A DNA stretch of 64,000 nucleotides from Nevskia sp964451925 (GCA_964451925.1 CAYVKA010000008.1:1-64000), one strand, 5' to 3'; positions 35,465 to 44,717 are shown, numbered from the stretch's first letter. Notes: a model not told the origin generated them from the letters alone. Program-made: numbers and translations.

Positions 35465-36198
35465 GCTGCCGTTCCACTAAGTTGCAGCTGCCGCTGGAAT
35501 TCGTAGGCCGCTGCCGACTGTCTGGATTCAATCCGTGACGCCAGGACCTGTGCACGCACATCCTTGCTCGGCGGCGTGTAGGTGCCGCGCCACCGCGAGT
35601 CAATGCCGATATTCCGGGCCACGTTGGTGCTGTCGGCGCTGTGGAATGGGAAGCGGCCGAACACGTCCGGATCGAGCATGCGCAGGCCGTGGAGCTTACC
35701 GAATGGTCGTCCGCGCTGATCGCAGACTGCCCGCATCGCGCTTTCCATCCTTCCGTTCCAGGCCGGCGTGCCTATCTCCGCGAAGGCGCCGGATGATCCT
35801 AGGGCGACCTTCGGAAATCTCCGGCAAAGATCACGCAGACGCGGCGTGCATTCGTGTAGGTGCCACACCGGGACACTGATCGCCGGCCGAAATGGCCATT
35901 CGTCTATCAGGCGTTCGTTGTCCTGCTCGTCGCCCTCGATACTGTCTGGGATGATGGCGAAGTCAAAACCAGGATGGTCGCACCACTCGGCCACCCAGGC
36001 CTTGTATGCCGCCCAGTCAGGATTTGCTCCGCGTTTCCAAACGCTGAAGGCGCCGTTGTCTAAGGCGAAGGTCTGGCAGACCTCGGCGGCGATCTCGATC
36101 TGGTCCGGCCGCTCAAAGCTGACGAATGCGTGTCGTCCCGTCCAGCAAGCGACCGCGGAGCTATTCGGTGTGATGGGGCCGCCATGATAGTGGATCAT
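35461..36198 (-). CDS. TGT/DpdA-like TIM-barrel protein
   Basis: The 245-residue protein MIHYHGGPITPNSSAVACW shows DNGAFSVW, comparable to the catalytic DSGAF/DSGGFQ strand of tRNA-guanine transglycosylase-type enzymes. FAIIPDSIEGD is another acidic strand, and LHGLRML..FPFHSADST matches a late strand of the same fold. Phage DpdA proteins of this type exchange guanine in DNA for a 7-deazaguanine. No deazaguanine synthesis genes are in view, so substrate and activity are inferred. The start at 36198 overlaps the Mom-like gene stop (ATGA). Confidence 0.55.
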   Translation of the reverse strand: MIHYHGGPITPNSSAVACWTGRHAFVSFERPDQIEIAAEVCQTFALDNGAFSVWKRGANPDWAAYKAWVAEWCDHPGFDFAIIPDSIEGDEQDNERLIDEWPFRPAISVPVWHLHECTPRLRDLCRRFPKVALGSSGAFAEIGTPAWNGRMESAMRAVCDQRGRPFGKLHGLRMLDPDVFGRFPFHSADSTNVARNIGIDSRWRGTYTPPSKDVRAQVLASRIESRQSAAAYEFQRQLQLSGTAA

Positions 36199-36711
36199 GC
36201 CGCACGCTCCACCAGCAGTTGCGCGCAAGCACCGCGCGGCCACGCCCAGATGACCTTGTTGCGAGCCTCGCGCCCGCTGCGGGAATCGTCTCCGCCGGCC
36301 CGGGCAAACCCGATACGCTCCCAGCCGTCGAAGCGATAGGTGTTGCCGTTGTGGAGATCGGCGTCCTGGTAGCTGATCACGATTGGCACCCCAAGGCCCG
36401 GGAACACAAACTCGTCCCACAGCCGGAGCGCAACGCGGCAGATTCTCGGCCGGTCGGCGCAGAGCCTGGATAGTTCCAGGCAATTCGAGCGGTTGAGGTG
36501 GCCGAGCCCCCCCGCCCCCCCCCACGCACTCACGGATCAGCGTGGACGTGGTAGTGACCGCGATCAGCTGCTCGTCGTGGTATAGGCCATGCGCTACCGG
36601 AGAGTCGTAGGGGCGTTCCAGCGTGCCCATGCGGTGATTCCAGCGCTCCAGACAGTCGTTGGCCTGGTCAGGCGTGATGGCGTCGAAGCGGATGAGGGGA
36701 AAGAGACTCAA
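36195..36711 (-). pseudogene. Mom-like/GNAT DNA-modification protein, frameshifted
   Basis: The N-terminal frame (MSLFPLIRFDAITPDQANDC, RWNHRMGTLERPY, GLYHDEQLIAVTTTSTLIREC) and the C-terminal frame (LNRSNCLELSRLCADRPRIC, VALRLWDEFVFP, SYQDADLHNGNTYRFDGWER) plainly belong to one protein of about 170 residues. They are out of frame across a tract of nine and seven G on the coding strand (36507-36523). The pattern resembles the Mu Mom family, which modifies adenine and blocks restriction. The break may be a sequencing error, a decayed gene or a phase-variable switch. Confidence 0.6.
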
Positions 36712-39700
36712 GCGGCTTCCTCCACTTCCCCGCCGCCGTCCTCAACAACCCCGAAAAGGTCCGGCATCGCCATCTGGCGCGCCGCCTTGTCGCAGTAGAA
36801 GGCGCCATCCAAGAAGTACCGGTGCGAAAGTTCGATGCCGATGCCCCGCCTGCGCTGGAAGATCGCCCGATAGGGGACCGTCATCAAGCCACCAAAAGGA
36901 TCGAGAATCGTCTCCCCTTCCATCGACCACTGCGCAATGGCCCGGTCTGCGAGGTCGAATTGCATGGGGCAGTTCTTGACGATGCACCCTTCGGCGGTAA
37001 AGCTCTCGTCCTCTTCGACGCGCAGGCACCAGGTTTCGACTTTGCCCGCCGGTTCGAGCGAGCGCACCTTCTTCCACGCGCCATCTTCGAGGACGAATGG
37101 CCGCGAGCGCCGGCCGGGTAGATCGAAGCTCATACCCCATTCCTGAGCAGCATGGACACGCCGGCCCTCGATGATGTGTTCGCGCTCTCCGCGGCCGACA
37201 TGGATGCTGGCAATGACGCCATGCACACGTTGAACAAGGAAGGCGATCCCGAGCAGAAGTTCGCGGCTGATGCTGGAAGCCATCCAACGGCGGCGCTCGG
37301 CAAGGAAGCAACCATCTCCAGATAGATAACCATCCAGCAGAGCAGCGGCTTGCTCGGTCGGCAGTGAGAATGCTTCCGGCGGCAGGTGCTTCCCACCGGC
37401 CAACGCTCCGCAGCGCTCAAGGATGTCGCGAAGCACGCGGCCGGGGTCGCGCAACTGGAGCTGGATCGCGGTTCCGACCCGAGGCTTGTTGCCGGCGAAC
37501 CATCCGGCCTTTTCGAGGAAGGTGCTCCACTTTTCCTTGCCGCAGCTGATGATGGCGCAGCCGCGAGCGTCGATATGGCCATCGGCAAGCCAGCGGCCAA
37601 CCAACCACCAGACGGTCAAATCGGTGACTGCTGGCGCCTCCGCTGGCGGCAGTTTCAGGTTGATGTACGCGCCCTGCGTTTCCTGCGCCTCGGTCCATTC
37701 CGGCACAGCGCGCTCGGCGCCATCGCGCTCCCGCGTCCAGGTGGTCTTGCGGGTCCACAGCTTGTGGTCTGGCGTGAGGGTGAGCCCGGGCACCCCATGC
37801 GCCTTCAGGGTGATGGCGTTTTGAACGCCGGTTCTGCGCACGATTCGCACCGGCCGCCAGCGGCCTCTGTGGGTGAGCACGTGTTGGCCCGCGGCAACCT
37901 CTTGGATTGGCACATAACCGCGCTCGCGGGTCAGTACCTGCGAGTCGCGCGCCAGACACAGGTGCATCTCGCGCCCGGCCGCCGACTGCGCGCCGTTGAT
38001 CGTCAGCATGCGGGTAATATCGGTCCACACGTCCGGGTGCCAGGACTGCGGCTGCAGCAGCATGAAGGTCACCGGCAGGGTACCCTTGGCCTCCATGAAT
38101 TCGCCGATGCGGACGTGGTGCTCGAAGTCGTAGAGGTTTTCCAGCGAGTACTTCCGAAACAGTTGGAAGATCTGTTTGTGGGTCAGCCCTTCCAGTTCTT
38201 CAGGCGTCAATAGACGGTTGCCGGAACTGCGGGTGAAGCCGTGCGCATCGGTCTGCCAGCGAGCTCTGGAGTAGCGTCCTGCTTCGACCGGATAAGCCAT
38301 GGGCTTGTTGCGGTTGAATGGGATCAGGTTGCCGTCCTCGTCCAGGGAAAGCGGCTTCAGCTTCTGCACCGGCTTGTCGGCGTAGCCGTTCGAACAGTCG
38401 CTCGGCGGCTTGCGGAACAGCAGCAAGTACTCTGGCATGCCGAAACCCATCTTGGAGCCGTCCTTGCACTGCTCGGTCCAGCCCAGACGGTAGGTCTGAT
38501 TGTTCTCGCGCACTACGTCCGTGACGATGGTCTTCATGCCCATGTAGCCGAAGCCGTGCTTGCGGTAGTGCTGGATGACATCGGCGTGGAAGGGGTACAC
38601 GGTCTGGAAGCCCAGGCCGGTCATGCCGCTGGGCACGATGCGATCCTTGACGTGGATCGCAGCCAGCCGGCCGTGGTGCAGTACCCGGAACAGGTTCGGC
38701 GTCAGGAAATCCATCTGCCGGAAGAAATGGGCGTTGTTGTCGCTGTGCCCGAAGTCGGCGTAGTTAGGCGAGAACTCGTATTGCGAACTGAAAGGGATCG
38801 ACGTGAGGATCAGGCCGACGCTGTTGTCGGCCATCGAGGCGGTTTCCCTGACGCAGTCGTTGTTGACCAGGGTGTATCCGTCACCCACGACTTCGACCCG
38901 CTCCACACCCATGGAGCGCTTCATCACGGACGCGATCGCCGACTCGGACAGGCCGTACTTCTTGATGATCTCGCTCATGCGTTGGACTTTCTCGATGTGC
39001 TGTTGCCACTTCCGTTCCAGTTCGCGGCGGACCTCGCGCTCGCGCTCGGTGTAGATCAGATCGACTCGGCAGACGTGCAGCTGTCCGAACCGCTGGACTC
39101 GGTGTATGGCCTGGATGAAGTCTTTAAACTTGAACCCGATGCCAAGGAAAATCTCCCACCAGCAGAAACGCTGATAGTTGCCGCCACTGCCAATCTGGAC
39201 CGGCTTGCCGCCCAATTCCTGGAACTGTCCCTCCGAAAACCCGATCAAAGCGGCTTCCTTGTCCTCGTCGTCCTGCTTGCCGTAAACGGTGACGCAGGTG
39301 GGAATTGCCGCCTCAATCGCGCGACGTTCGGCTTCCAGGTCGTGCCAGATGATCCGATGTGCCGCCGGGTTCTCGGCACGGATCTCCATCATCTTGTCGA
39401 TGCGGGCGCTCAGGCTTTCGCGCTTCTCGGCGGCGGCATCGACCACGCTCACGGCGGCATTCCTGAACATCCGGCGCTGGCCGTCACGCTCGGCACCAGC
39501 GTTGGCATGGTCACTGGGGATTTCATGCCAATGCACATCCAGCGGCGGCAGGTCGAACCCTTCATCGCTGAATCCCAGGTCGCTCGGCTTCTGCAGGAAC
39601 AGGGCCCAGGTGGAGACCCACAACCAGAACTCCTCCTCCTTGTGAGCATGCAACGTCAGGCGATCGGCCTTGGTCGAATCGCGCTTGAACCACCTGGTCT

Positions 39701-40349
39701 TGGCCTGGCTGACTTCCATCACCTCAAGGAAGGCGGCGTAGGCCAGCAGTTCGATATACTCGTTCGGGTCCGGCGTCGCCGTGGCCACGAAGCGGTATTG
39801 AACGCTGGCGCCTAGGGTGCGCTCGTTGAGTGTCTTCCGGTCACCGGCAAACAGGGCCATGAACTCCCGGAATGTCTTCGTGCCGCCAAAGCCGCGCAGG
39901 CAGTCGGCCTCATCCAGGCTGGCCACGGAGAACAGGCGCGGATCCATTTTTCCGTCACGGATGGTCTCGTAGTTGGTGAGGTAGATCCCGGTCGGGTCCG
40001 TGTCCTCGATACGGCGCACAAACTCCGGCGCGATCGTCCAGCCCAGGCGCTGTTTGGCATCCCGGGCAAACTCCTGCTTCACGCCAAGCGGCAGAACGAT
40101 CAGGCCGCGCCCGCCGGCACGCGCCGTGGCCAGGCGCACGATCTCCAGCTGCTGGACGGTCTTGTGCAGCCCGAAGGATTCGAACAGGGCGCGGCGACCA
40201 CCGACCAGGGCCCAGCGTACCGCCGCGCGCGCATGTGGCAGCAGGGCCGGGTTGATCTCGTCGTCGGACACGTCGAAGCCGAGCGCGCCCGCGGTGACCA
40301 CCTTGCTGGCCAGGAACTGATCGTATGCCTTGAGCAAACTGGCGCTCAC
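36708..40349 (-). CDS. Helicase-DNA methyltransferase fusion with intein
   Basis: The precursor is about 1,213 residues. The N-terminal half is SF2 helicase-like: a motif I region with FGLHKT in place of GxGKT, a DEAD-box in SLDEADCLRG, ATATPDP as motif III, and a C-terminal lobe with IHRVQRFGQ. A DNA amino-methyltransferase follows: LTSIPFSSQYE resembles the catalytic (D/N/S)PP(Y/F) motif, and a late DPFGG contributes the SAM site. An intein splits it between REMHL and CPMQF. The host part after splicing would be about 885 residues. The start is GTG 40349 (GTGA overlap) or GTG 40358. Degenerate motif I may mean no ATPase activity. Confidence 0.82.
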   Translation of the reverse strand: MSASLLKAYDQFLASKVVTAGALGFDVSDDEINPALLPHARAAVRWALVGGRRALFESFGLHKTVQQLEIVRLATARAGGRGLIVLPLGVKQEFARDAKQRLGWTIAPEFVRRIEDTDPTGIYLTNYETIRDGKMDPRLFSVASLDEADCLRGFGGTKTFREFMALFAGDRKTLNERTLGASVQYRFVATATPDPNEYIELLAYAAFLEVMEVSQAKTRWFKRDSTKADRLTLHAHKEEEFWLWVSTWALFLQKPSDLGFSDEGFDLPPLDVHWHEIPSDHANAGAERDGQRRMFRNAAVSVVDAAAEKRESLSARIDKMMEIRAENPAAHRIIWHDLEAERRAIEAAIPTCVTVYGKQDDEDKEAALIGFSEGQFQELGGKPVQIGSGGNYQRFCWWEIFLGIGFKFKDFIQAIHRVQRFGQLHVCRVDLIYTEREREVRRELERKWQQHIEKVQRMSEIIKKYGLSESAIASVMKRSMGVERVEVVGDGYTLVNNDCVRETASMADNSVGLILTSIPFSSQYEFSPNYADFGHSDNNAHFFRQMDFLTPNLFRVLHHGRLAAIHVKDRIVPSGMTGLGFQTVYPFHADVIQHYRKHGFGYMGMKTIVTDVVRENNQTYRLGWTEQCKDGSKMGFGMPEYLLLFRKPPSDCSNGYADKPVQKLKPLSLDEDGNLIPFNRNKPMAYPVEAGRYSRARWQTDAHGFTRSSGNRLLTPEELEGLTHKQIFQLFRKYSLENLYDFEHHVRIGEFMEAKGTLPVTFMLLQPQSWHPDVWTDITRMLTINGAQSAAGREMHLCLARDSQVLTRERGYVPIQEVAAGQHVLTHRGRWRPVRIVRRTGVQNAITLKAHGVPGLTLTPDHKLWTRKTTWTRERDGAERAVPEWTEAQETQGAYINLKLPPAEAPAVTDLTVWWLVGRWLADGHIDARGCAIISCGKEKWSTFLEKAGWFAGNKPRVGTAIQLQLRDPGRVLRDILERCGALAGGKHLPPEAFSLPTEQAAALLDGYLSGDGCFLAERRRWMASSISRELLLGIAFLVQRVHGVIASIHVGRGEREHIIEGRRVHAAQEWGMSFDLPGRRSRPFVLEDGAWKKVRSLEPAGKVETWCLRVEEDESFTAEGCIVKNCPMQFDLADRAIAQWSMEGETILDPFGGLMTVPYRAIFQRRRGIGIELSHRYFLDGAFYCDKAARQMAMPDLFGVVEDGGGEVEEAA
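36972..37958 (-). other. Intein with LAGLIDADG homing endonuclease (329 aa)
   Basis: The intein begins with Cys (CLARDSQVLT) and contains block B LTLTPDHKLWT with the Thr-x-x-His pattern. Two dodecapeptides (LVGRWLADGHI and LLDGYLSGDGCF) indicate a DOD endonuclease. The intein ends CIVKN before Cys+1 of the extein. A penultimate Lys in place of the usual His is notable and might slow C-terminal cleavage. Insertion is inside the methyltransferase, beside the conserved CPMQFDLADR block. Confidence 0.9.
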
Positions 40350-40489
40350 AGGAACCACCAGAAGCTGGCCGGATCGAATGAAATGCCGACCATGAAGGCC
40401 AGGACAAGCTCGGCAGTCGTGCCGTGCGATGCCAACATCACGACGACGAACGCGGCTCCCTGCGTGGACCTTGTCAAGTATTTCTGCAT
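40346..40489 (-). CDS. Small membrane protein (47 aa)
   Basis: An ATG at 40489 overlaps the ASCH gene stop (TGATG) and the stop overlaps the downstream GTG (GTGA). The product is hydrophobic (AAFVVVMLAS, LVLAFMVGISF), with one or two short membrane segments. No function is assignable. Confidence 0.5.
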   Translation of the reverse strand: MQKYLTRSTQGAAFVVVMLASHGTTAELVLAFMVGISFDPASFWWFL

Positions 40490-41247
40490 CAGGCGGCCTT
40501 CATCTCGCGCAACACCTGATCAACGTTCTTCTGGATGACCTCGAAGCTGATGCCCCAGATGTAGGGATTGGCGGATGCCGCGCCCGCCCCGTTGATGGCA
40601 TCCCAAAGCGCCAGGTAGCTGAGGCGCGGATTGTCATTCCACGTGTCAGGCAAGCCGTTGATGCCGTACTTGCTGCCGCCGTCGAGCACCACATCCAAGC
40701 CCTCGGCGATGGCATCGGCCGCGCCGATCTCCTGCAACCTCTGCACGCGCACGTCGGTGATGCGCAGGGTCAGACGCGAAGCCCAGCGGGGCATGTGGAT
40801 ACTGGGCTGCCAGCGCAGCACCCCATTGGCGTTGTGGCTACGAGATGGAAAGAAAGAAGGGGCATGACCATGGCGGATTCCACAGCCAACACCGCCTGCC
40901 GCGTAATCCACGCAATACCAGTGCCCAGTCTCGCTGTTCCAGCCACTGCTGCGCACAGCCGTTGTCTCTCGCACCCATAGCAGATTGCCGGGCTTGCCGT
41001 AGGGGCAATAGACATATGGCCCGTCGTAGTCCCGCTCTCGATTCTGGGGAATAGAATGGAAGTACCGGATGCCGATCTTGCCGTTGGTGAACTCCATGGG
41101 CGTCGTCACATGCAGCTGGTAGCCCGGCAGACTGGCCCAGTGATGGCCCTGTGGCTGCTGCTTGATGATTCTCCGCGTCTGCGTCTTCCGCCCTGCCAGC
41201 AGCGCTTGGATCATCGGGCCGGAGAAGAGGATGGGCCGGGCCTTCAT
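40489..41247 (-). CDS. ASCH-domain phage protein
   Basis: The 252-residue protein opens with MKARPILFSGPMIQALLAGR and KTQTRR, the standard start of phage ASCH-domain proteins. LWVRET and a C-terminal WGISFEVI strand also fit. The ASCH fold is RNA-binding-like, and the role of the phage family is unknown. It is coupled to its neighbours by short overlaps. Confidence 0.75.
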   Translation of the reverse strand: MKARPILFSGPMIQALLAGRKTQTRRIIKQQPQGHHWASLPGYQLHVTTPMEFTNGKIGIRYFHSIPQNRERDYDGPYVYCPYGKPGNLLWVRETTAVRSSGWNSETGHWYCVDYAAGGVGCGIRHGHAPSFFPSRSHNANGVLRWQPSIHMPRWASRLTLRITDVRVQRLQEIGAADAIAEGLDVVLDGGSKYGINGLPDTWNDNPRLSYLALWDAINGAGAASANPYIWGISFEVIQKNVDQVLREMKAA

Positions 41248-41492
41248 TCCACAACGTCCTCGCTGCCAGACCGCCGATACAGGCGCGCATTGACCTCTGC
41301 ATGTTCAGGCGCAGTCAGCATCCGGTATCGCGCTTTGCCGATCTGGGGGTGAGTGAGCTCTGCAACGGTTCCAAGCATTTCGTCCCAGCAAAGTCGGTCG
41401 CAGTAATGCTCGCCCTCGCGAATGGTGTAGTCGTTTCCACCGAACACTTCGATCGTGATGACTCGCTCCGGCTTTCTCTGCTCGTCACTCAT
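41244..41492 (-). CDS. Hypothetical protein (82 aa)
   Basis: The acidic protein MSDEQRKPERVITIEVFGGN contains CDRLCWDEMLGTVAEL. It is coupled at both ends by ATGA overlaps. Unrecognised. Confidence 0.6.
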   Translation of the reverse strand: MSDEQRKPERVITIEVFGGNDYTIREGEHYCDRLCWDEMLGTVAELTHPQIGKARYRMLTAPEHAEVNARLYRRSGSEDVVE

Positions 41493-41836
41493 GACGTCAT
41501 CGCCCTCTTGAGAGCGGCCTGTAAGGCCTGGATAAACGATTCCTCGGTGAAGAGCTCACCGGACGCGATGTACCCGCCTGCCGGCGACATGTCTCCTGCC
41601 GGCCAGCCGTCGAATTCGATATAGCAGTGCTGGGACTGCACAGTGACGCCATGACTGCAGCAGACCGGATCGGGATGACCGTTGAATGCCACCCACCAGT
41701 GATCGTCGACCTGGTACTCCCAGCAGCCGGCATGCCGGTGCAGTGGAGCCTGCTCCAGCGCGATCACCAGCTCGGCCGCCTTGGTGTAGGCGTCCGGCAT
41801 CGGGTCCATCTGCTTGACGGCGGCGGAGAGCTTCAC
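41489..41836 (-). CDS. Hypothetical protein (115 aa)
   Basis: The product has two parts: a helical first 30 residues and an aromatic-rich middle (WEYQVDDHWWVAFNGHPDPV, CCSHG). Four-base overlaps link it with both neighbours. No family recognised. Confidence 0.6.
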   Translation of the reverse strand: MKLSAAVKQMDPMPDAYTKAAELVIALEQAPLHRHAGCWEYQVDDHWWVAFNGHPDPVCCSHGVTVQSQHCYIEFDGWPAGDMSPAGGYIASGELFTEESFIQALQAALKRAMTS

Positions 41837-42405
41837 GAATTGAAGCTCTTCAGAAGATCGCGAAGCTGCGCGAGCTTGGCGTTGCCGTGCTGCACAGATG
41901 CCACCTTCTCTTCGAAGGCAATTGCGACTTCCTCGATTTCGCTAGCCATACGGCGAAGGTCTTCGGCCATAGCACGTGCGGTAATCGCCAGCCTAGACAT
42001 GCGATCAATCGGTTCTTCCGCCTCGGCGCCAACTGGATCTGGAACTTGTTTCGTCTGAAGTAGCCCGACATCCTTGAGTTCCACGCGCAAAAACATCTTC
42101 TGATCCATTCGAACAAGGCCAGAATCTTTGAGCGCGTGGAGAATACCCAAAGTGACATTCTTTTCGATCTTGGTGCCCTTGTTGAAAAGGTCGATCTGGA
42201 CCTCTCCAACTTCGCGCGCCACATCCGGCAGGACACACTCAAGAACTTTTCTCTCGATGGTGCTGAGCGCTTTCTCTCGCTGTTTCAATCTTGAGTTATT
42301 CACGAATTCCTTTGGATTTTGGACGCCTGCCATCTTTAGGCCGGCATATAAACCTGCCTCGAAGAGACGTTGCGATTGAACCGGCTCATCACCCTTCTCA
42401 TCCAT
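41833..42405 (-). CDS. Hypothetical protein with coiled-coil C-terminus
   Basis: The 190-residue protein has a middle part (LGILHALKDSGLVRMDQKMFLRV) that looks like a winged helix and a C-terminal coiled coil rich in Ala, Glu and Lys. The composition is less GC-rich than surrounding genes. Possible DNA-binding role by appearance only. Confidence 0.55.
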   Translation of the reverse strand: MDEKGDEPVQSQRLFEAGLYAGLKMAGVQNPKEFVNNSRLKQREKALSTIERKVLECVLPDVAREVGEVQIDLFNKGTKIEKNVTLGILHALKDSGLVRMDQKMFLRVELKDVGLLQTKQVPDPVGAEAEEPIDRMSRLAITARAMAEDLRRMASEIEEVAIAFEEKVASVQHGNAKLAQLRDLLKSFNS

Positions 42406-42409
42406 CCAC

Positions 42410-42625
42410 TCACACCTTGGTGTGCTTGTAGTGGTCGCGGATGTGCTTCATGAAGTGGGCGCCGATGGACTTGGCATCCATCAGCCCGACATGCGCCGAC
42501 GCCGGCACGCCGTGGTAGTGGTAGATGCCGCCGTTGTGGAATTCGACGTGCAGGGTGTTCGTCGTCGGGTCATGACCGATCGATTTGATGGTGCTGCTCT
42601 GCACGGGTTTGCGTTCGATGGGCAT
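42410..42625 (-). CDS. KTSC domain protein
   Basis: The 71-residue protein reads STIKSIGHDPTTNTLHVEFH, GGIYHYHGVPASAH and ksiGAHFMKHIRDHYKH, matching the KTSC domain typical of small phage and bacterial proteins; the domain name comes from related lysyl-tRNA synthetases. Role unknown. Confidence 0.8.
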   Translation of the reverse strand: MPIERKPVQSSTIKSIGHDPTTNTLHVEFHNGGIYHYHGVPASAHVGLMDAKSIGAHFMKHIRDHYKHTKV

Positions 42626-42628
42626 TGC

Positions 42629-43195
42629 TCAGAACCTCACAGGAAATGGGTCGTAGACGGGGTGCATCGGCCGCATCACTCGATGATTGGGGCGCGGCAT
42701 ATTCCCCTTGAAATGCTCCAGGGCCATCGCGTAGATGACACGATGATCAAACGTGGGCGGCAGATACGCCACGGATTGCCCCTGGAATTCCATGTACCGC
42801 ATCGCGGCGAATGCAACGGCGGCACCCAGAGCTTCGTTACCGCCGCGCATGATCATCTCGTCGACTAAAGCCGGGTCGTATCCGTCTCCGATCAGGTGCT
42901 GGCGTCCCATCGATCCGAAGCGGTCCAGTGCCCGGTAGATGTTGGAACCAGTCCTCGCCGCATCGCTGATTTCGATATCGCTGTCATTGAACGTTTGCTG
43001 GAACACCTCTTCCCGCCCGCAAACGCACTGGAAACGCCCCCGGATTGCGGAGACATTGGGACCGTGATGTAGCTGCCTAACTTGCACCTCGCGCATGATG
43101 AAACCCATCGCCCAGAATTTGAGGGCTGACGGGTTATCGATGCCGATCACCTCCCTGATGTCCATATCGATTTCAGCGGTGTGCTTGGCTTCCAT
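42629..43195 (-). CDS. Hypothetical phage protein (188 aa)
   Basis: It contains a possible zinc pair (FQCVCGREEVF) and a helical second half (GGNEALGAAVAFAAMRYMEF). No family recognised. It lies 3 bases from the KTSC gene. Confidence 0.55.
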   Translation of the reverse strand: MEAKHTAEIDMDIREVIGIDNPSALKFWAMGFIMREVQVRQLHHGPNVSAIRGRFQCVCGREEVFQQTFNDSDIEISDAARTGSNIYRALDRFGSMGRQHLIGDGYDPALVDEMIMRGGNEALGAAVAFAAMRYMEFQGQSVAYLPPTFDHRVIYAMALEHFKGNMPRPNHRVMRPMHPVYDPFPVRF

Positions 43196-43199
43196 TTGC

Positions 43200-44102
43200 T
43201 TATCTCCGCGCGGATGCCAGTTGCATTTCTTCCCAGACCCGGATCCCAGGCACTACGAGCTCGGCGCCCAGAGCCCGGGCGCGCTTGTTGAGTTCGGTCT
43301 GGGCTATCTCGACCAGTTCGGGGCTGGCCTTGCCATCGGCAATTGCCTTGATCAGCGCCATCTTGTCGATGCACTGCGCCTTCCAGGTTCCGCGCGTGGT
43401 CAGGCCCTTGACCTTCGGCACGGCCGAAGCGACCGGCGCCGCGGTGGTAACGCGCGCCAGCGCCAGTGTTGCCTGGGCCTGCTGCTGGGCCTGCTGCAGA
43501 ACTTCGACGGAACGCGTGACAACCGCATCCTCGACTCGGGCTGCCGTGTCCTGCCTGGCCTCGGCCTGGACGAACAGGTCGGCGGCATCTCCGGCCCTGC
43601 CTTCGTCCTGGGCCTGCTGGGCCTGCTGACGGAGTCTTTCGGCCTCGGCCTCGCCCTCGGCTTTGAGCCTGGCGGCATCGGCCTGCAGGCGGGTGGCTTC
43701 CTCCCGCGCCTCACGCTCACGCTCTTCCGCCTCCCGGCGCAAGCGCTCCTGCTCCTGGCGGGCTTCCTCGTCACGGCGCCGCTGTTCTTCCGCCGCGATA
43801 CGTTCCTGTTCCTGCTGGAACGTCAGCATCGATCCCTTGAGCTTGCGCTCGGCGGTTGCCAGGATGGCGGCGGGTTCACGGAACAAGTCGTTGACGTTGC
43901 GCAGGGCATCATTCAACGGCCTGGTAATGCTGGTGCGCTGCTCTTCCAGTTTTGCCGCGGCGGCTTTGATGGCCTTCAATTCCTTGTCCGCCTCGACGAA
44001 CATTTCCGGCGAGTCGATAACGATGCACTCGACCAGTTCAAGGGAACGATTGGCGGAGGCGACCAGGATGCGCTGCTCCGGCGTAGCGATATTAAGCTGC
44101 AT
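43200..44102 (-). CDS. Coiled-coil phage protein
   Basis: From ATG 44102 the protein has 300 residues. Residues 80-200 are an almost continuous Glu/Arg/Gln-rich coiled coil; the C-terminal part (GTWKAQCIDKMALIKAIADG) resembles phage proteins often next to RecT-type recombination genes. It overlaps the nuclease gene by 11 bases. Function unknown. Confidence 0.65.
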   Translation of the reverse strand: MQLNIATPEQRILVASANRSLELVECIVIDSPEMFVEADKELKAIKAAAAKLEEQRTSITRPLNDALRNVNDLFREPAAILATAERKLKGSMLTFQQEQERIAAEEQRRRDEEARQEQERLRREAEEREREAREEATRLQADAARLKAEGEAEAERLRQQAQQAQDEGRAGDAADLFVQAEARQDTAARVEDAVVTRSVEVLQQAQQQAQATLALARVTTAAPVASAVPKVKGLTTRGTWKAQCIDKMALIKAIADGKASPELVEIAQTELNKRARALGAELVVPGIRVWEEMQLASARR

Positions 44103-44697
44103 GACGCTTCTTCCAGTGGGTGATGGACAGCAGGGAATGGAAAGTGGCGAAATCGGTTTGATCGGTAAACTCTTCCAGCCGGTACTCGCCATCGGCGCGC
44201 AACTGGACAACAAAACGCTTGGTGATGTGGCGCTTGATTTCCGGTGGCAGCGCGATGTTGTAGCCCGCAAGTTGAACGCCGGTGGCTGGCAGGATCTGGC
44301 TGGTGGTCTTGATCTCGGTTAGCGCCAGGTCCTTGAACCTCGGATTCATCTGGAACAGGCGATCAAGTGTGCCGGCGTAACCGTGCTCCTTCGAGTAAAC
44401 CCAGCGCTCGCCCTGAAACACCGACCACTCACATTTGTCGCGCCGGAACTTGCGCCAGGCGTAGAGATACGGAAACACGACCTCGTCGATTGACGATTCT
44501 TCCAGGTCGTTCTGATCGTCCAGCCAGGTTGCCTTGTGGACCGCGTCGCCACGTTCTGCGGCGAGGGCCAGCAACTCCTGGGAGACCATGGAGTAATCGA
44601 TCAGCGGCGCGATGACCTGGGTCACACTCGGCACCACGACGCCTTTCGCCGTGGTGTAGGTGTGCGTCTTCGCGTCGAATGTCAGTTCCGTGCTCAT
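44092..44697 (-). CDS. PD-(D/E)XK exonuclease
   Basis: The 201-residue protein has GYAGTLDRLFQM supplying the first catalytic Asp and ALTEIKTTSQI supplying the E-x-K pair, with an N-terminal SVTQVIAPLIDYS typical of this RecB-like nuclease group. Beside recT it probably makes the 3' single-stranded tails used for strand annealing during phage recombination. Confidence 0.82.
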   Translation of the reverse strand: MSTELTFDAKTHTYTTAKGVVVPSVTQVIAPLIDYSMVSQELLALAAERGDAVHKATWLDDQNDLEESSIDEVVFPYLYAWRKFRRDKCEWSVFQGERWVYSKEHGYAGTLDRLFQMNPRFKDLALTEIKTTSQILPATGVQLAGYNIALPPEIKRHITKRFVVQLRADGEYRLEEFTDQTDFATFHSLLSITHWKKRHAA

Positions 44698-44717
44698 GCG
44701 CTGGCGCCCCGGCCCTC

